Below, piece by piece: positions 1 to 10,351 of a stretch of DNA of 64,000 bases. The translations under genes and the position numbers were made by a program. Each line of letters starts with the position of its first letter. The stretch's first letter is position 1. The notes beneath the pieces are model-generated. The model worked only from the letters and a program-made list of their open reading frames with translations. It searched no databases and was not told the DNA's origin. This stretch comes from Channallabes apus (Eukaryota > Chordata > Actinopteri > Siluriformes > Clariidae), in NCBI GenBank assembly GCA_030522415.1, contig CM060121.1, positions 17,349,642 through 17,413,641 on the forward strand, in the 5' to 3' direction.

Positions 1-558
1 AATTGGTTGAGTTTTGAGTTATAGCAAACTGAAGCTTTTAGTCTGTTTTTGTACCGAGCCAAATTATGGCTTGAATTGGAACAAGAAAAAAGTTTCAAGA
101 GAAACTAATGTTAAAAAGTTCATTTTACTATGCATCATCTGGATTGTCGTTATCATCAGCAATGCATTATTAGAACCTGTAACTCTTTGGTAAATGATGA
201 CAACAGCTTATCATAGAAGTCCATGACTGCTGGGGAAACGGCACTGGCAGTAATAGACCATGTCATGTTTTACACAAGTATAAGTTCAAAAATCCTAAAA
301 CTGTATAATGTTTTTCAAATTGTTATTTTTTTAATAGACAACCTTGTGAGCTTGAGGAAGTTAAAATGGTATTTTTTGCATTTTGTTTATACAGACACAA
401 CTGTCACTGACAGGCTTCTGAATCTACAGTCTAAGGTAGAAAGAAATCAATCCAAGCCTCAGTTCTTCATATGTTTTAGTGCATCTTTATTAAAATATTT
501 GTCGCTGGTGCTGTTAGACAAATTTGGGTATGCAAAATGTGCACATTCCTAAATAGAA
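1..558. other. No recognised feature
   Basis: AT-rich sequence. A 109-codon open frame at 223-552 on + resembles no family I know and has no visible splice or domain evidence. I see no gene here. Confidence 0.5.
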
Positions 559-1163
559 GGGTCGTTCAAGTCAAACCGTGTCTTGTAATGAAATTTCTTA
601 TGAAAGAAGCAATTAAACTAATTACCATTTATGGAAGACTTTTGAATGGTACAAATGTTTTAAAGAACGCTGTAGGTCCATGAATGATGATCCTGGTCAA
701 GGTGGCTCAGAGCCCACTGCAGTCTTTCCTGTGAATATTCAGCAAGGCTAACATCTGATGCTTTAAAATCAACCGATAACTTGTCACCAGCTTGCAGAAG
801 AGACACATCTGTCTCAGAGAATTGTGCGCACAATCATTCACAAACACCACTTGCACAATACAGGAACTCTGCTGTTTTTTTTTTTACCACATCTCTGTCC
901 AGTACTGACCTTATTCCAAGTAATTCCCCATTTTTGCTCCATTAAAGGTGTTCCTGGCACCATCCTAAACCTGGCGTACTGAGAATACAGAAATCCGGTA
1001 TACTGAGAAAACTTTCTACCTTGCTGGTATCCTAGCACTAGTGAAACACAAAGTGCATTAGTGTGACAGGGGATTATATAGAAAAATTAAGGTAGTTGTT
1101 ATTCTCATAACTGTGTTCTGTTATTCTGCACAATTAAAAGTCCTAGTTTGACTTGAACACTTC
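559..1163 (+). mobile_element. Internally deleted mariner-like element remnant
   Basis: The ends form an inverted repeat: the left begins gggtcgttcaagtcaaac and the right ends gtttgacttgaacacttct. Between them, around 630-730 on +, a broken reading frame resembles the N-terminal region of mariner transposases: an F-E-W-Y-K-like segment followed by a D-D-P-G-Q-G-G-like stretch where the family has D-D-x-R-S-G-R. Stops and frame changes follow and the catalytic half is absent. At about 600 bp it is roughly half the normal 1.3 kb, so it is a deleted, inactive copy. Assignment rests on motif resemblance and the paired ends. Confidence 0.6.
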
Positions 1164-1395
1164 TCTGATTTTCCCATGATTTTGTCTTTATCATTATGGA
1201 TTATTGGGTGGAAGTAAAAGTAAATGTAATCCATTAAAAAAAAAAAATCCATAACACGGTAAAGTGTGCAAAAACTGAAGAGACCTGAAAACATAATGAA
1301 ACCCCTGCTCTGATCAAATCATTCACGCAGTTCATTCAGCTATCTTTAACAGAAATGTTACCATTCTTATAATTTTGATTCATACACATTCACAT

Positions 1396-1498
1396 TTCAT
1401 ACAAACTTACATAATTCTTTTGATTGTGTAAAGCTGCTTTGCGACAATGACAACTGTTAAAAGCGCTATACAAATAAAATGTAATAGAATTTAATTAA
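1396..1498 (+). repeat. Dispersed fish repeat, 3' tail of a retroposon
   Basis: This stretch contains aaagctgctttgcgacaatg and agcgctatacaaataaaa. It is nearly the reverse complement of 63445-63541, so the window holds two copies in opposite orientation. The sequence is typical of the 3' tail of an abundant fish non-LTR retrotransposon or its SINE. I cannot name the family with confidence. Confidence 0.6.
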
Positions 1499-1859
1499 AA
1501 ATGCACTCACTGTTAAAGCAAAGAGATTAATTTACAAAAAAATTAATTTCTGCTTATTGTGCCCTTCATTTACGCAAAGGGTCTGTGTGAATGTGTGATA
1601 TATAAATCACATTGCTTTTAAAAACAGCCTAAATAAAGGGAAGACAGTAATGTTGCATGTTGTCCAAGCAGCTTTTTTTCAGTAAATAGTTCTTCAGGAA
1701 GCTACACCAAGTCTCTTTCTCAGACTTTACTGAGGAACTCACCTGGATGGCGTCATCTTCAAATTCTTATGTGTTTCATCTTCACACATATCAGAAGAAG
1801 CGAGGGGGAACTGTATTTCTCAGGCACACACATTAAAGGGCTTAGGTCCTTTACTGCTG

Positions 1860-2290
1860 CTGCAGCATCCCTGTGCTCGCGAGCTCAGTACGATCCAAGA
1901 TCCAACGCCAGTTCCACACACACACACACACACACTCCCCTCTTTCTATCTTTCTCTCTTTATTCGGTGTTAATTTGATTCCAAGTTAGACGCTATGAAC
2001 TCACTGCCAGCCCCGTCCTGCCTCAGTTAAAGCGAGAAACATCAGTTTCCAGCTCGCGCGCACGTTTCCCCCGACTGTCCAAACGGTCGTTACCTAGCGA
2101 CTGTTTATTATTTACTTCCTGTTTTAGGGTAACGCGTCCCCTCTCGCTCTCTTCATCTCTATTAGCAGTAGTGTTTTCTAACCCGGATTAAATGAGTAGT
2201 GCTACTGAGCAGCACCCTCCCTCCTGTCAGTGCACGCGCTCCCGCTGCTGCAGTAAACAGTCCGGTATCATCTGGCTCAGGACCGCAATG
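1860..2290. promoter_or_regulatory. CpG-rich patch, possible promoter
   Basis: This is a local island of CpG dinucleotides (clusters near 1877, 2050-2100, 2131-2150 and 2230-2245) in otherwise AT-rich DNA. It holds GC boxes, a short CA repeat at 1916-1937 and gttacctagcgact near 2089, which resembles one and a half sites of an RFX X-box. No recognised coding exon adjoins it on either strand. It could be the promoter or first exon of an unrecognised gene, possibly one leaving the window to the left. Inference only. Confidence 0.3.
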
Positions 2291-2489
2291 CTATATAATC
2301 TCTTATATAATCTCACAGGTAAATCCCAAGCCTGGATCCATACTAATAAAACCCGTTCTCCAAACTGAACACATTTCCAAGATGTTTAGATGTTTACAAA
2401 TGTTTGATTGCTGGAATTGTGGATTTATTGTTGAATCCTGGATCCTGAATTAAGACTTATTATTAGACATAAAACATTACTCACTCGTC

Positions 2490-2800
2490 TATACTGCTCT
2501 ATCCTGTATACAAAGTTGCTGGAGGCTTAGAGCTTATCCTAGGAGACTTGGGGCACAAGGTGGTGGTACACCCTGGATGGTGTACCAATCCATCGCATGA
2601 CACACGGTCAATTTGGGAACGCCAATTAGCCTAATCTGCATGTCTTTGGACTGTGGGAGGAAACCGGTGAATCCGAAGGAAATCACCAAATACGGGGAGA
2701 ACATGCAAAGTCCAAGCACACAGACCCGAGGCGGGAATCGAACCCAGACACTGTAGGTGCAAGGCCACAGTGATAACCACTACGCCACTGTGCTGCCTAA
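2490..2800 (-). mobile_element. SINE, DANA/Mermaid-like, tRNA-derived, near full length
   Basis: On the minus strand the order is a tRNA-like head with a B box (ggttcgattcc at about 2735-2745), the conserved core (tttcctcccacagtccaaag) and the tail ending in the 'aggataaagcgg'-type end. The copy is diverged, with several indels. It belongs to the subfamily with a single B box. Confidence 0.8.
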
Positions 2801-2904
2801 GACTTATTATTAGACCATTCAAAAATTTTCTTAATAAATACAAATAGGCTGCTGTGTAAACCCTTATTCCAGTTTGATAACAATGATAAATAATGATAAT
2901 GTTC

Positions 2905-2946
<42 letters not shown>
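2905..2946 (+). repeat. (ATT)n microsatellite
   Basis: About 13 uninterrupted ATT units. Confidence 0.95.
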
Positions 2947-2947
<1 letters not shown>

Positions 2948-3093
2948 TACAAATAAGGTGGTAATGATGCCACCAGATGCCTCAGGGAGGCGCTCTTGGC
3001 ACGGCCGGCTGGGAGGGCTTAGCACCAATAGGGCACTAGAAAGCTGACATAAATGCGGCTAATTTATGTCAATCATTTCCAACAGTAATTAAT

Positions 3094-4560
3094 GTGATTG
3101 CATGGACTTGTTTTAACCCTGGAGAACCCATGGGGCCATATTTGACCCAGACTTTTATTTCATCGTCATATTCAACCCACACACCAAAGTAAAGATTTCT
3201 TTTTGCATTACAACCCAGTGTGCCCTATGTGAACCCATAACACTGACATTTAGTGGTAACTGACTGAACTAACCTGATTTTTTTCACATCAAACATGGCT
3301 GCTACTGTGCTTTTTATTTGGTGATATAAAAGCTGATGCCAGTGTTTTTAGTTCCTGCCTTAGAACAAAATTTTATGTGCATAGTCATTGATGAAAAGTT
3401 AAAATCAATAAATATATTTTGAAATGAGAATCTGGTCTTTCCTTACTAAGAAAGAACTCCTGCCTTTATGTCATGAGTGAAAGTTACCAGTTGGTAAAAC
3501 ATACTGGATATCCCAATGGGTCTCATATGACCCATGTCATTACATGTAGTAGGAAAAGGTTAATTAAAAAAAAACACCTGTTTTAGGGTTCACTGGGTCT
3601 GTATCATCATTTCAGCCAAAGGAGATAGATTTCCTATTAGGATAAGGTGGTCTGGGTTTTCCAGGGTTAAAATTATTAACTGCTTTTGGTTAAACATCTT
3701 AAGACACATGCATGCATCCTCAAGTTAGGAGACTGGAGAAGTGAATATTGCCTTTTATTATATTAGGCAGAAAGTGAACAGATGGTTCACAAAGTTAGTT
3801 GAAACCAGGAAAAATGGGAAATAGGAAATAACCTGGGTCACTATATCAAGAGCCCATTGTAATGGGCAGATGATTGAGTTAGAGCATCTTCAAAATATAA
3901 TGTCTTTTTGGGTGTTCCTGGTAGGCATTGGTTAACTATCAAAAGTGGTCCAAGGGATGACAACATGATGACCATAATGTCATGGCCACCCAATACTCAT
4001 TGATGTGCATGGGGAGCGAAGGCTAGACCATCGGCTCCGAACCCATGAAAGAGCTACTGTAGCACAAATTGCTGAAAAGTTAACACTGGCTGTGACCATG
4101 ATCGGTGGTCACACAGATGATGAAATCACAGATATGTTTAATAGTGAAAGGAAGAGCATTTTCACATGCCCAGTGTGACAAGAACTTACATGTTTGAAAT
4201 AAACATCTGTTTGGCTATAAGAAAACCACTTGATAGTGAGGTTAATCAGAAATAAGGCCACAGTTTGCTAGGGAGAATAAATATTGGACTGTGGATCGAT
4301 GGAATAAGCGCATGTGGTCTGATGAGTCAAGATTTGCTCTATTCCAGAGCAATGGGAGCATCAGGGTAAGACGGAAAGTGTATGAAACGATGGACCCATA
4401 GTGTTCACTGTACAAGCCTCTTGAATCAGTGGTATGATCTGGGGTTGCTTCACCTGATCAGATCAGACTCAGCAATGTTTTGTGGCAATAAAATGAATCA
4501 GGTCCAGGTTATTCTGTCCCATCCTATTCGCCGACTTCAGCAGAAACACTGTCGGTTTTG
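3094..4560 (+). pseudogene. Tc1-like transposase remnant, interrupted by a MITE
   Basis: From about 3094 the sequence is a decayed Tc1-like element. After 3790 it carries the nucleotide signature of the transposase N-terminal half (a stretch reading aagtggtccaaggg at 3943-3956, then ggggagcgaaggctagac at 4012). Around 4275-4420 it carries the segment for the first catalytic region (W-S-D-E-S-R-F, 4316-4336). Stops and indels disrupt every frame. A 550-bp MITE sits at 3117-3666. The part 3094-4000, without the MITE, is repeated in inverted orientation at 8671-8981. A related middle portion also appears at 44640-44960 on the other strand. It is non-functional. Confidence 0.7.
3117..3666. mobile_element. 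piggyBac-like MITE, 550 bp, TTAA target duplication
   Basis: The ends are inverted repeats: the left starts ccctggagaaccca and the reverse complement of the right end starts ccctggaaaaccca (13 of 14 identical). TTAA flanks both sides, at 3113-3116 and 3667-3670. TTAA duplication is the hallmark of the piggyBac superfamily. The inverted homologue near 8950-8965 lacks the insert and has one TTAA at the joint, an empty-site match. There is no coding capacity, so it is non-autonomous. Confidence 0.75.
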
Positions 4561-4859
4561 TTGAAGTTTGACCGTGACAGTTTTGTTTATAAATCTTATA
4601 AACGACCAAAATATTCCGATTTTTTAAATATATTTTTTTTACTATTTCCAAACCAAACATCTGTCAATATAAACCACCTACATAAATCACTATATAACCA
4701 ACCTACTTTTTTAAAAAAAAGTAAATGGTAGTTAATACTTATTTGCATAAATCAATTAATGACATTTCTGTTGACACTGAAATAAAACATGATTCTAACT
4801 TAAATTTAGATTTTTATCCAATGTAGTATGGAAGATTGAATGTTAAATTTCAATCGCCC

Positions 4860-5068
4860 ATTTAAGATTTGTAGCGTTTGAGATCTACTGCCATCGTGTG
4901 GTTGAATTGAGAATAACCACAGCTCACGTTCGCACCAAAAGTGGTCATGTGATCAGGACACGCCGTCAAAACGAGGAGAGAATTCGCGGAACGATTACAT
5001 CACGTGTGAGTGTTTTAGAAGAGAGAAGTTTCGTCCTGAAACGTACTGAACAACAGCGTTTTGGAATC
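4860..5068 (+). promoter_or_regulatory. Promoter/5' UTR region of msrb1
   Basis: Sequence directly before the msrb1 start. It becomes less AT-rich and carries a CACGTG E-box at 5001-5006, 63 bp before the ATG. The frame of the msrb1 start codon stays open upstream to an ATG at 4898, giving a possible 57-codon extension. The family starts at M-S-F-C, so I treat this as untranslated. No TATA box is obvious. Confidence 0.4.
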
Positions 5069-8000
5069 ATGTCTTTTTGTTCATTTACCGGAGGAGAGGC
5101 CTATAAAAATCACTTCGAAACGGGTAAGATCTCGACGTGGCTCTCTAACACAAACAGCTGCATGGAAACTTTAAAGGAGCCCTTATTTAACATTTAAACT
5201 TATTCACCAAGGCAAGATATGATATTTAATTCAGACTCTCAGATGAGAATAAGTTTTTGGACAATTGAGCAACATGTGTTTTAGCACATATATATATATA
5301 TTGTATATACTGTATATACAGTATATAGATTCTACTTTGGACATAGAATGTATACAGTACTTGTTTACTAGAGACAATATAACCGTATAAAAAACACTCA
5401 GTTGCTACATTAATAAAATCATCTGTTCATGATCATCAGATACAGAACAAGCTTTTTATGTGATGCTCACATGAAACATCATTTGGTGGAAAAAAGTGAT
5501 ATTTGTGACACTGATGATGGCATGTTTGTTGTTGCATAAGGATTTGGTTTCAGTATTCTAGAAGCTGCTTGTTGACATTATGGGCTGTTTACATACAACA
5601 GTACCAATAGTCTGTACAGAAAAATGCATAAATCTGACCCGCCAGAGAGTTTTATCCATCAGGTTTGAGCTATGCAACATTAATACGTGTAATCTCTCTT
5701 TACAACTGAGGTGAGTGATTCAGAACATCAAACTTTGCGGCAGCTGAATACCACTACTGGTTTCACTCCTGTCAGCCAAAATCTAACCAGGAATCTAAGG
5801 GTGCGATGCAAACAGGCTTACCAAAAATGGACAGCTGAAAACCAGACAATTGATCTGCAATATTTGAATCAATCTGTAACTCTTACACTTAGCCCAAATT
5901 GTTGAGGCTGTATTCATGATCATTTCCAGGCTTGGTGAAGAAAACGCAGGGAGAGTTTATTGAAATGGTAAATTATTTTTTGTCTACTAATAAAATAGAA
6001 GTCAATTTTATCACCTATTTATTGTCCTCATTAATATTTAACTTGTATTATTTACTATGTGGTATTTAATTAGTGTTTCCTTATCGTTTTTCGTTTTTGT
6101 TCTATATTAGATTTCTTTTGCAGGCCGCACCGTGATGTTGTTAACACGAGATAGAAAGTAACCTGACACGGAGATCTATTAAGCTTACCCAGCACCTAGG
6201 CTTGGGAGATAATTATGTTCCACACAAAGTCCACACGTTGCTCAAACATGTGCCCAATTAATTTAATGCCAGCAACTGTGATAGTTGCTCATATACCTAC
6301 TCTTGTAGGAATTAATTATTAATCAGCTTTTGTATCTGTTTTTTTTGTTGTTGTATAGTTTCATTTTTCATTGGCTCATTAGAACATGTTTGTTTAACAA
6401 AGATGACCACAAGGACATTTTAACCAAAATGTGAAAAGAAGAAACTGAAATTGGGACTTCTGTTATTTGTGTAAATGGGGAATAAATGCATTTTATCTCT
6501 TGCAAAAAACACACATCATGTCTCTGGGAGTACCAGAAAGACTAGATCACTGTCTACAGATGCACCACAAACTGGTTTTTCATGTTGACCTCAAAGTGTA
6601 TTTCCTGTTTAATCAAAGTAGGTTTTTGTTTCAGTTTAGTTCTTCTTAAAATGTCTGCATTGTTATTGTATGTTTAATCCTGGATTGAATATCTATACTC
6701 TACATCTGCCACCACATCATTAATTAATGCCACTTAATGCTATTTACACTTTTGTTTAGGTACCTATGTTTGTTCAAAGTGTGGATATGAACTGTTCTCT
6801 AGCAAAGTGAAGTACCAGCACTCCTCTCCATGGCCTGCCTTCACTGAAACTATCCACAAGGATAGCGTCTCCAAGGTGGAGGAGCGACCTGGTGCACTGA
6901 AGGTAAAAATATTAACTTACACCAGTCAGCTGAATTTTTGCAGCACCATTTATAATGATACAATATTATTATGCTTGATTTTCCCTTAGTAGAATTATAT
7001 TGGTTGTGTTATGCAGTATTTTTACTGTTGCATAAATTGGGGCAGCACAGTGATTTTGTAGTGGTTAGGACTGTCGCCTTGCACCTCCAGGTTCCGAGAG
7101 GTGTGCATGGAGTGGTGGGCTTCCTCCCACAGTCTATAGACTAATTGGCGGTCCCAAATTGCTTGTAGTGTGTGAATGAGTGTGTTAGTGTGTGTGCCCT
7201 GCGATGGATTGGCACCCTGTCCAGGGTGTACCCCGCCTCATGCCCTATGTCTGCTGGGATTGGCTCCAGGCCCCCCAATGACCCTGTGTACAGGATAGAG
7301 TGGTACAGACGTGAGTGAATGAGTGTTTTAAAGTTTTTAAAGGAACAACACTATAATAACCATCATGCCGAAATCATCTCATGTAGGACCAAAGTAAATA
7401 CTATAGCAGAAGATTACATAGTAGGAAAAGTCTGTTAAGATAAATGTAATTATTTGAACACAATGACAATTGACCACTTGCTGGATTGTGACATGGACTA
7501 TACAGTATACCACTAGTGGCAAATAATATTCTTTCTTCAACAACACCTATAATTGAATTGTCTTTACACAACTTGCAAATGTAATTTGTGCTTATATGTT
7601 GTAGGTTCGCTGTGGGAAATGTGGTAATGGCCTGGGTCACGAGTTTCTGAACGATGGACCCAAGCGTGGACTTTCACGATTCTGAATATTCAGCAACTCA
7701 CTCAAGTTTATCCCAAAAGGTATTCGCTCTTAGGTTTATGTTATGATTAAAAGCATGGACTCGCACAAATCATGTTTCATTCTTTCAGTGCTGCATATTG
7801 TCTATATAAAAAGTCATCGCTCTTTTGATGAAAATGAAACAATTCCTCATATTAAGACCAATTTTCTAAGATTTTGCATGTTTTTATTATAATACAGAAT
7901 CAGGGGTGAATGAAATTTCATTACCTAGCCCATGGATTGATTGAAAGGATAGAATGTTCATTGTGTTCACTGTGTAAAGAATAGAATGTTCGAAATGAGT

Positions 8001-9935
8001 TAATGTATTACTAATTTTTGGAAATAAGTCGAGCTTAATAAGTTTTTTTTTTTTTTTTTTTTTTGCTTCTTCAACAAGTGTTGAAATGTGAGGTAACTTT
8101 GAGTTTCTGCACTGTGCTAGTTACTTTGCATCTATTTTTCAGTCATCCATGCTCTTTATGCATGTGGTAGGAATTTGAAAGTTGGCACCACAGAGAAATA
8201 GTATTATGTACACATAAACGTTATGTGTTGTTTGTGAACAAGGCATTGAGAATATGCAGTACTTTATAAAAGTTTTGAGCCACCCCGGTTCATCATATTA
8301 AATGAAATGAAATGAAATTGTCTAGATTCAATTAAATAAATGGGAACAAATGTTTTACTGCAACAGGCTGCAAAAGGTCTGAAGATCCAATACAATCCAA
8401 AACCTCAACAGCAACCACATTTCCCCTCGCATCTGTTCCAACCACTAAGCATTCAGCATCACCAGTATACTAATCTCCGGCCCCAACATCTGTCATCATC
8501 TGCAAATGTTTCTCACTAGTCCATACCTTAAGTTAGATGTTTTTTTTATGCTTGAATGATTCATACGTCATTGTTTGACTTAACAATGAAAAACATTCCT
8601 CTGAAACTGGTCAGGTACAGTTTCAGAGGAAGTTGATTGGGCCATAACTCAGTCACCATGCAGTTGTTGTCAATCCTTGGACCACTTTTGATAGTTAACC
8701 AATGCCTACCAGGAACACCCAAAAAGACATTATATTTTTAAGATGCTCTAACTCAATCATCTGCCCATTACAAATCGGCTCTTGATATAGTCACCAGGTT
8801 ATTTCCTATTTCCCATTTTTCCTGGTTTCAACTAACTTTGTGAACCATCTGTTCACTTTCTGCCTAATATAATAAAAGGCAATATTCACTTCTCCAGTAT
8901 CCTAACTTGAGGATGCATGCATGTGTCTTAAGATCTTTAACCAAAAGCAGTTAATAATTTTAAAACATGTCCATGCAATCACCTGAAAGTGAGAGCCAAA
9001 AACTTGCAGACAATGAGAGACAAAAAAAGTCCTTAAGGAAGCCTGTAGTATTCCTCAAGACTACATTAAAATACAAGAAGGTCTGATTCTTTGGAAGCAA
9101 AATGGGAAGAGAAAAATGATGGCTCAAGAGTTTTTTTTTTAATTTATTATTTTTTTTTTACTATACCGTATATTACCCTTTTTTCTTCTTTATTTCCATC
9201 TTTTTTCAAACGAAGACAATGTTGTACCTCTTGCAGTGTTGTGTAATTTAAAATCTGTTGTGCTTCTGTTGAGACATGTCATTTCACGAAACTCTGTTGT
9301 GTACATAAGGCTGCAGTATGACACATGCACTGCTGCTTTTTGAAGCACTATATGGAGTCAAGTGTTTTAGGGCAGATGATCAGTTCCTAACATTTAAACA
9401 GTTTTTGTAAAAATAATAAATAAATAAAATAACAACTCCAGGTAATATATTGTATTTTTGTAAGCCATTTGAAGTTAAGGTAAGCTTGCATAGAGCAATT
9501 TCTGCAATAAGAAGAGCAATCACCCATGAAAATAGTCTAAACTCTCTAAACTCTTCTAAAAAAAAAGTAATTGGTTACTAATGAGTTTAGACAAGAGCAT
9601 AAACTCATGGAAAAGAGACAGAACTCCAGACATTAATGAGTCATGGATTGTGTTACAGGTGTGCCCAAAAAAGTTTTAGCTCTCTTATGTGCTGAAGATG
9701 ACAGATCTGAGGACAGATCTAAGATATGAAGCTTGTGTAGAATGTAATTGTCTTGGCATGTTGCTTGTGCAGGTAACTACAAAAACGAAAACAAATAACC
9801 CGCATACTCTATGTCCCAGGTGCCCTGGCTACTGATTTGCTTACCACTGAGTATGCAAAAAAAAAAAAAACATCCCACACATTTAGGTATATTTTACTCA
9901 CTCTTTCCTGTTTTGCAGAGAAGGGTGAACAGTAG
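5069..9935 (+). CDS. msrb1: Methionine-R-sulfoxide reductase B1 (selenoprotein), four coding exons
   Basis: Cytosolic/nuclear enzyme that reduces methionine-R-sulfoxide in proteins, regenerated by thioredoxin. Coding exons are 5069-5123 (donor gtaag), 6760-6902, 7605-7719 and 9919-9935 (acceptor ctctttcctgttttgcag). Intron phases are 1, 0 and 1. The product is 109 aa; the human protein has 116. Visible features are the M-S-F-C start with the probable resolving Cys4, zinc-binding C-x-x-C pairs at 23/26 and 69/72, the [10 protein letters not shown] motif, G-H-E-F-L-N-D-G-P, and S-R-F-U with TGA (7683-7685) as catalytic selenocysteine 93. The frame continues [11 protein letters not shown] and ends E-K-G-E-Q, then TAG. 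The loop before A-L-K is two residues shorter than in mammals. A SECIS candidate lies 67 bp after the stop. Introns 2 and 3 hold a SINE and a MITE. Exon 4 is the least certain part; the rest is secure from family knowledge. Confidence 0.93.
7039..7324 (+). mobile_element. SINE, DANA/Mermaid-like, in msrb1 intron 2
   Basis: It has the tRNA-like head (gtagtggttaggactgtcgc), a shortened core (cttcctcccacagtc) and the tail gattggcaccctgtccaggg through a gtgagtgaatgag end. The head-to-core region has an internal deletion. Same strand as the gene, 138 bp after exon 2. Confidence 0.8.
7683..7685 (+). other. Selenocysteine codon (TGA) of msrb1
   Basis: An in-frame TGA sits exactly where MsrB1 proteins carry Sec, between S-R-F and I-F-S. 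Homologous coding sequence continues for 12 codons beyond it to a splice donor at 7720. A standard gene caller would end the protein here or drop the exon. Confidence 0.93.
8257..9165 (+). mobile_element. CAGTACTG-family MITE copy in msrb1 intron 3, with a Tc1 insert
   Basis: The left end cagtactttataaaagtttt and following agccacccc match the TIR of the better copy at 43083-43576. The body shares tctgttccaacca, tttctcactagtcc and tctgaaactggtcaggtac with the copies at 16.9 and 43.1 kb. The right end (gatggctcaagag, 9118-9130) runs into a poly-T stretch and has lost the terminal bases. A 0.3-kb Tc1-like segment (8671-8981) lies inside it. Confidence 0.6.
8671..8981 (-). repeat. Inverted copy of the Tc1-like segment at 3094-3963
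   Basis: Read on the minus strand this matches 3094-3116 joined to 3667-3963 almost base for base, lacking the 550-bp MITE. With its partner it forms a long inverted repeat of about 300 bp, its arms about 5 kb apart, enclosing msrb1 exons 1-3. Sequence after the match (agtggtccaagg) is Tc1 transposase-like. It lies within the MITE at 8257-9165. Confidence 0.75.
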
Positions 9936-10001
9936 AGTGAGCTGATGGATGTAGAAGTGAAGACGAAATAAAAATGTACAGAGGGACCATGTTCTGTGGA
10001 A

Positions 10002-10077
10002 GGTGTGGACAGTTTGTGACGTGTTGTGCTACAAAGCCCACAGTGGAAGTCAGGACACTGATATTTATGGCCACATT
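10002..10077 (+). promoter_or_regulatory. SECIS element candidate of msrb1
   Basis: The RNA element recruits SBP2 and the selenocysteine factor to recode the TGA. The 5' core is GTGAC (10016-10020) and the 3' core TGAT (10059-10062), so the quartet would be U-U, G-A, A-G, C-U. Stem II starts GTGTT against GGACAC, with two mismatches further up. AAA at 10033-10035 lies 12 nt after the 5' core, at the apex. CCA/TGG in the loop could form the small extra stem of a form 2 SECIS. Stem I is GGTGTGG (10002-10008) with CCACATT (10071-10077). The start is GTGA rather than the commoner ATGA. It is hand-folded only. Confidence 0.75.
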
Positions 10078-10153
10078 GGTACAAAAAGGACATGTCTGCT
10101 CCTAATCAATATCTATTTAATTCTGTTCTTAGAGAAAATCAAAGCACACCAAA

Positions 10154-10159
10154 AATAAA
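10154..10159 (+). terminator. Polyadenylation signal of msrb1
   Basis: AATAAA, 219 bp after the msrb1 stop and 77 bp after the SECIS candidate. The resulting short 3' UTR would hold the SECIS. Confidence 0.6.
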
Positions 10160-10305
10160 TCTATGTAATGTAATTGTTGTATAAATCTTAGGTGATTGGC
10201 TGTTTTATGATGATGATGATGCTTTTTTTCTGATTGTTTTTTGTGGCAATTCATGTTTCGCTAAACTGGCACAAAAATTATTATTATTATTATTATATAT
10301 ATATA

Positions 10306-10351
<46 letters not shown>

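Noticed and set aside
8341..8470. Possible last exon of msrb1 after aactgcaacag at about 8366
   Set aside because: The stretch belongs to a MITE also found at 16.9 and 43.1 kb. The acceptor at 9918 is stronger, gives a short tail as in other MsrB1 proteins and is followed by the SECIS candidate.
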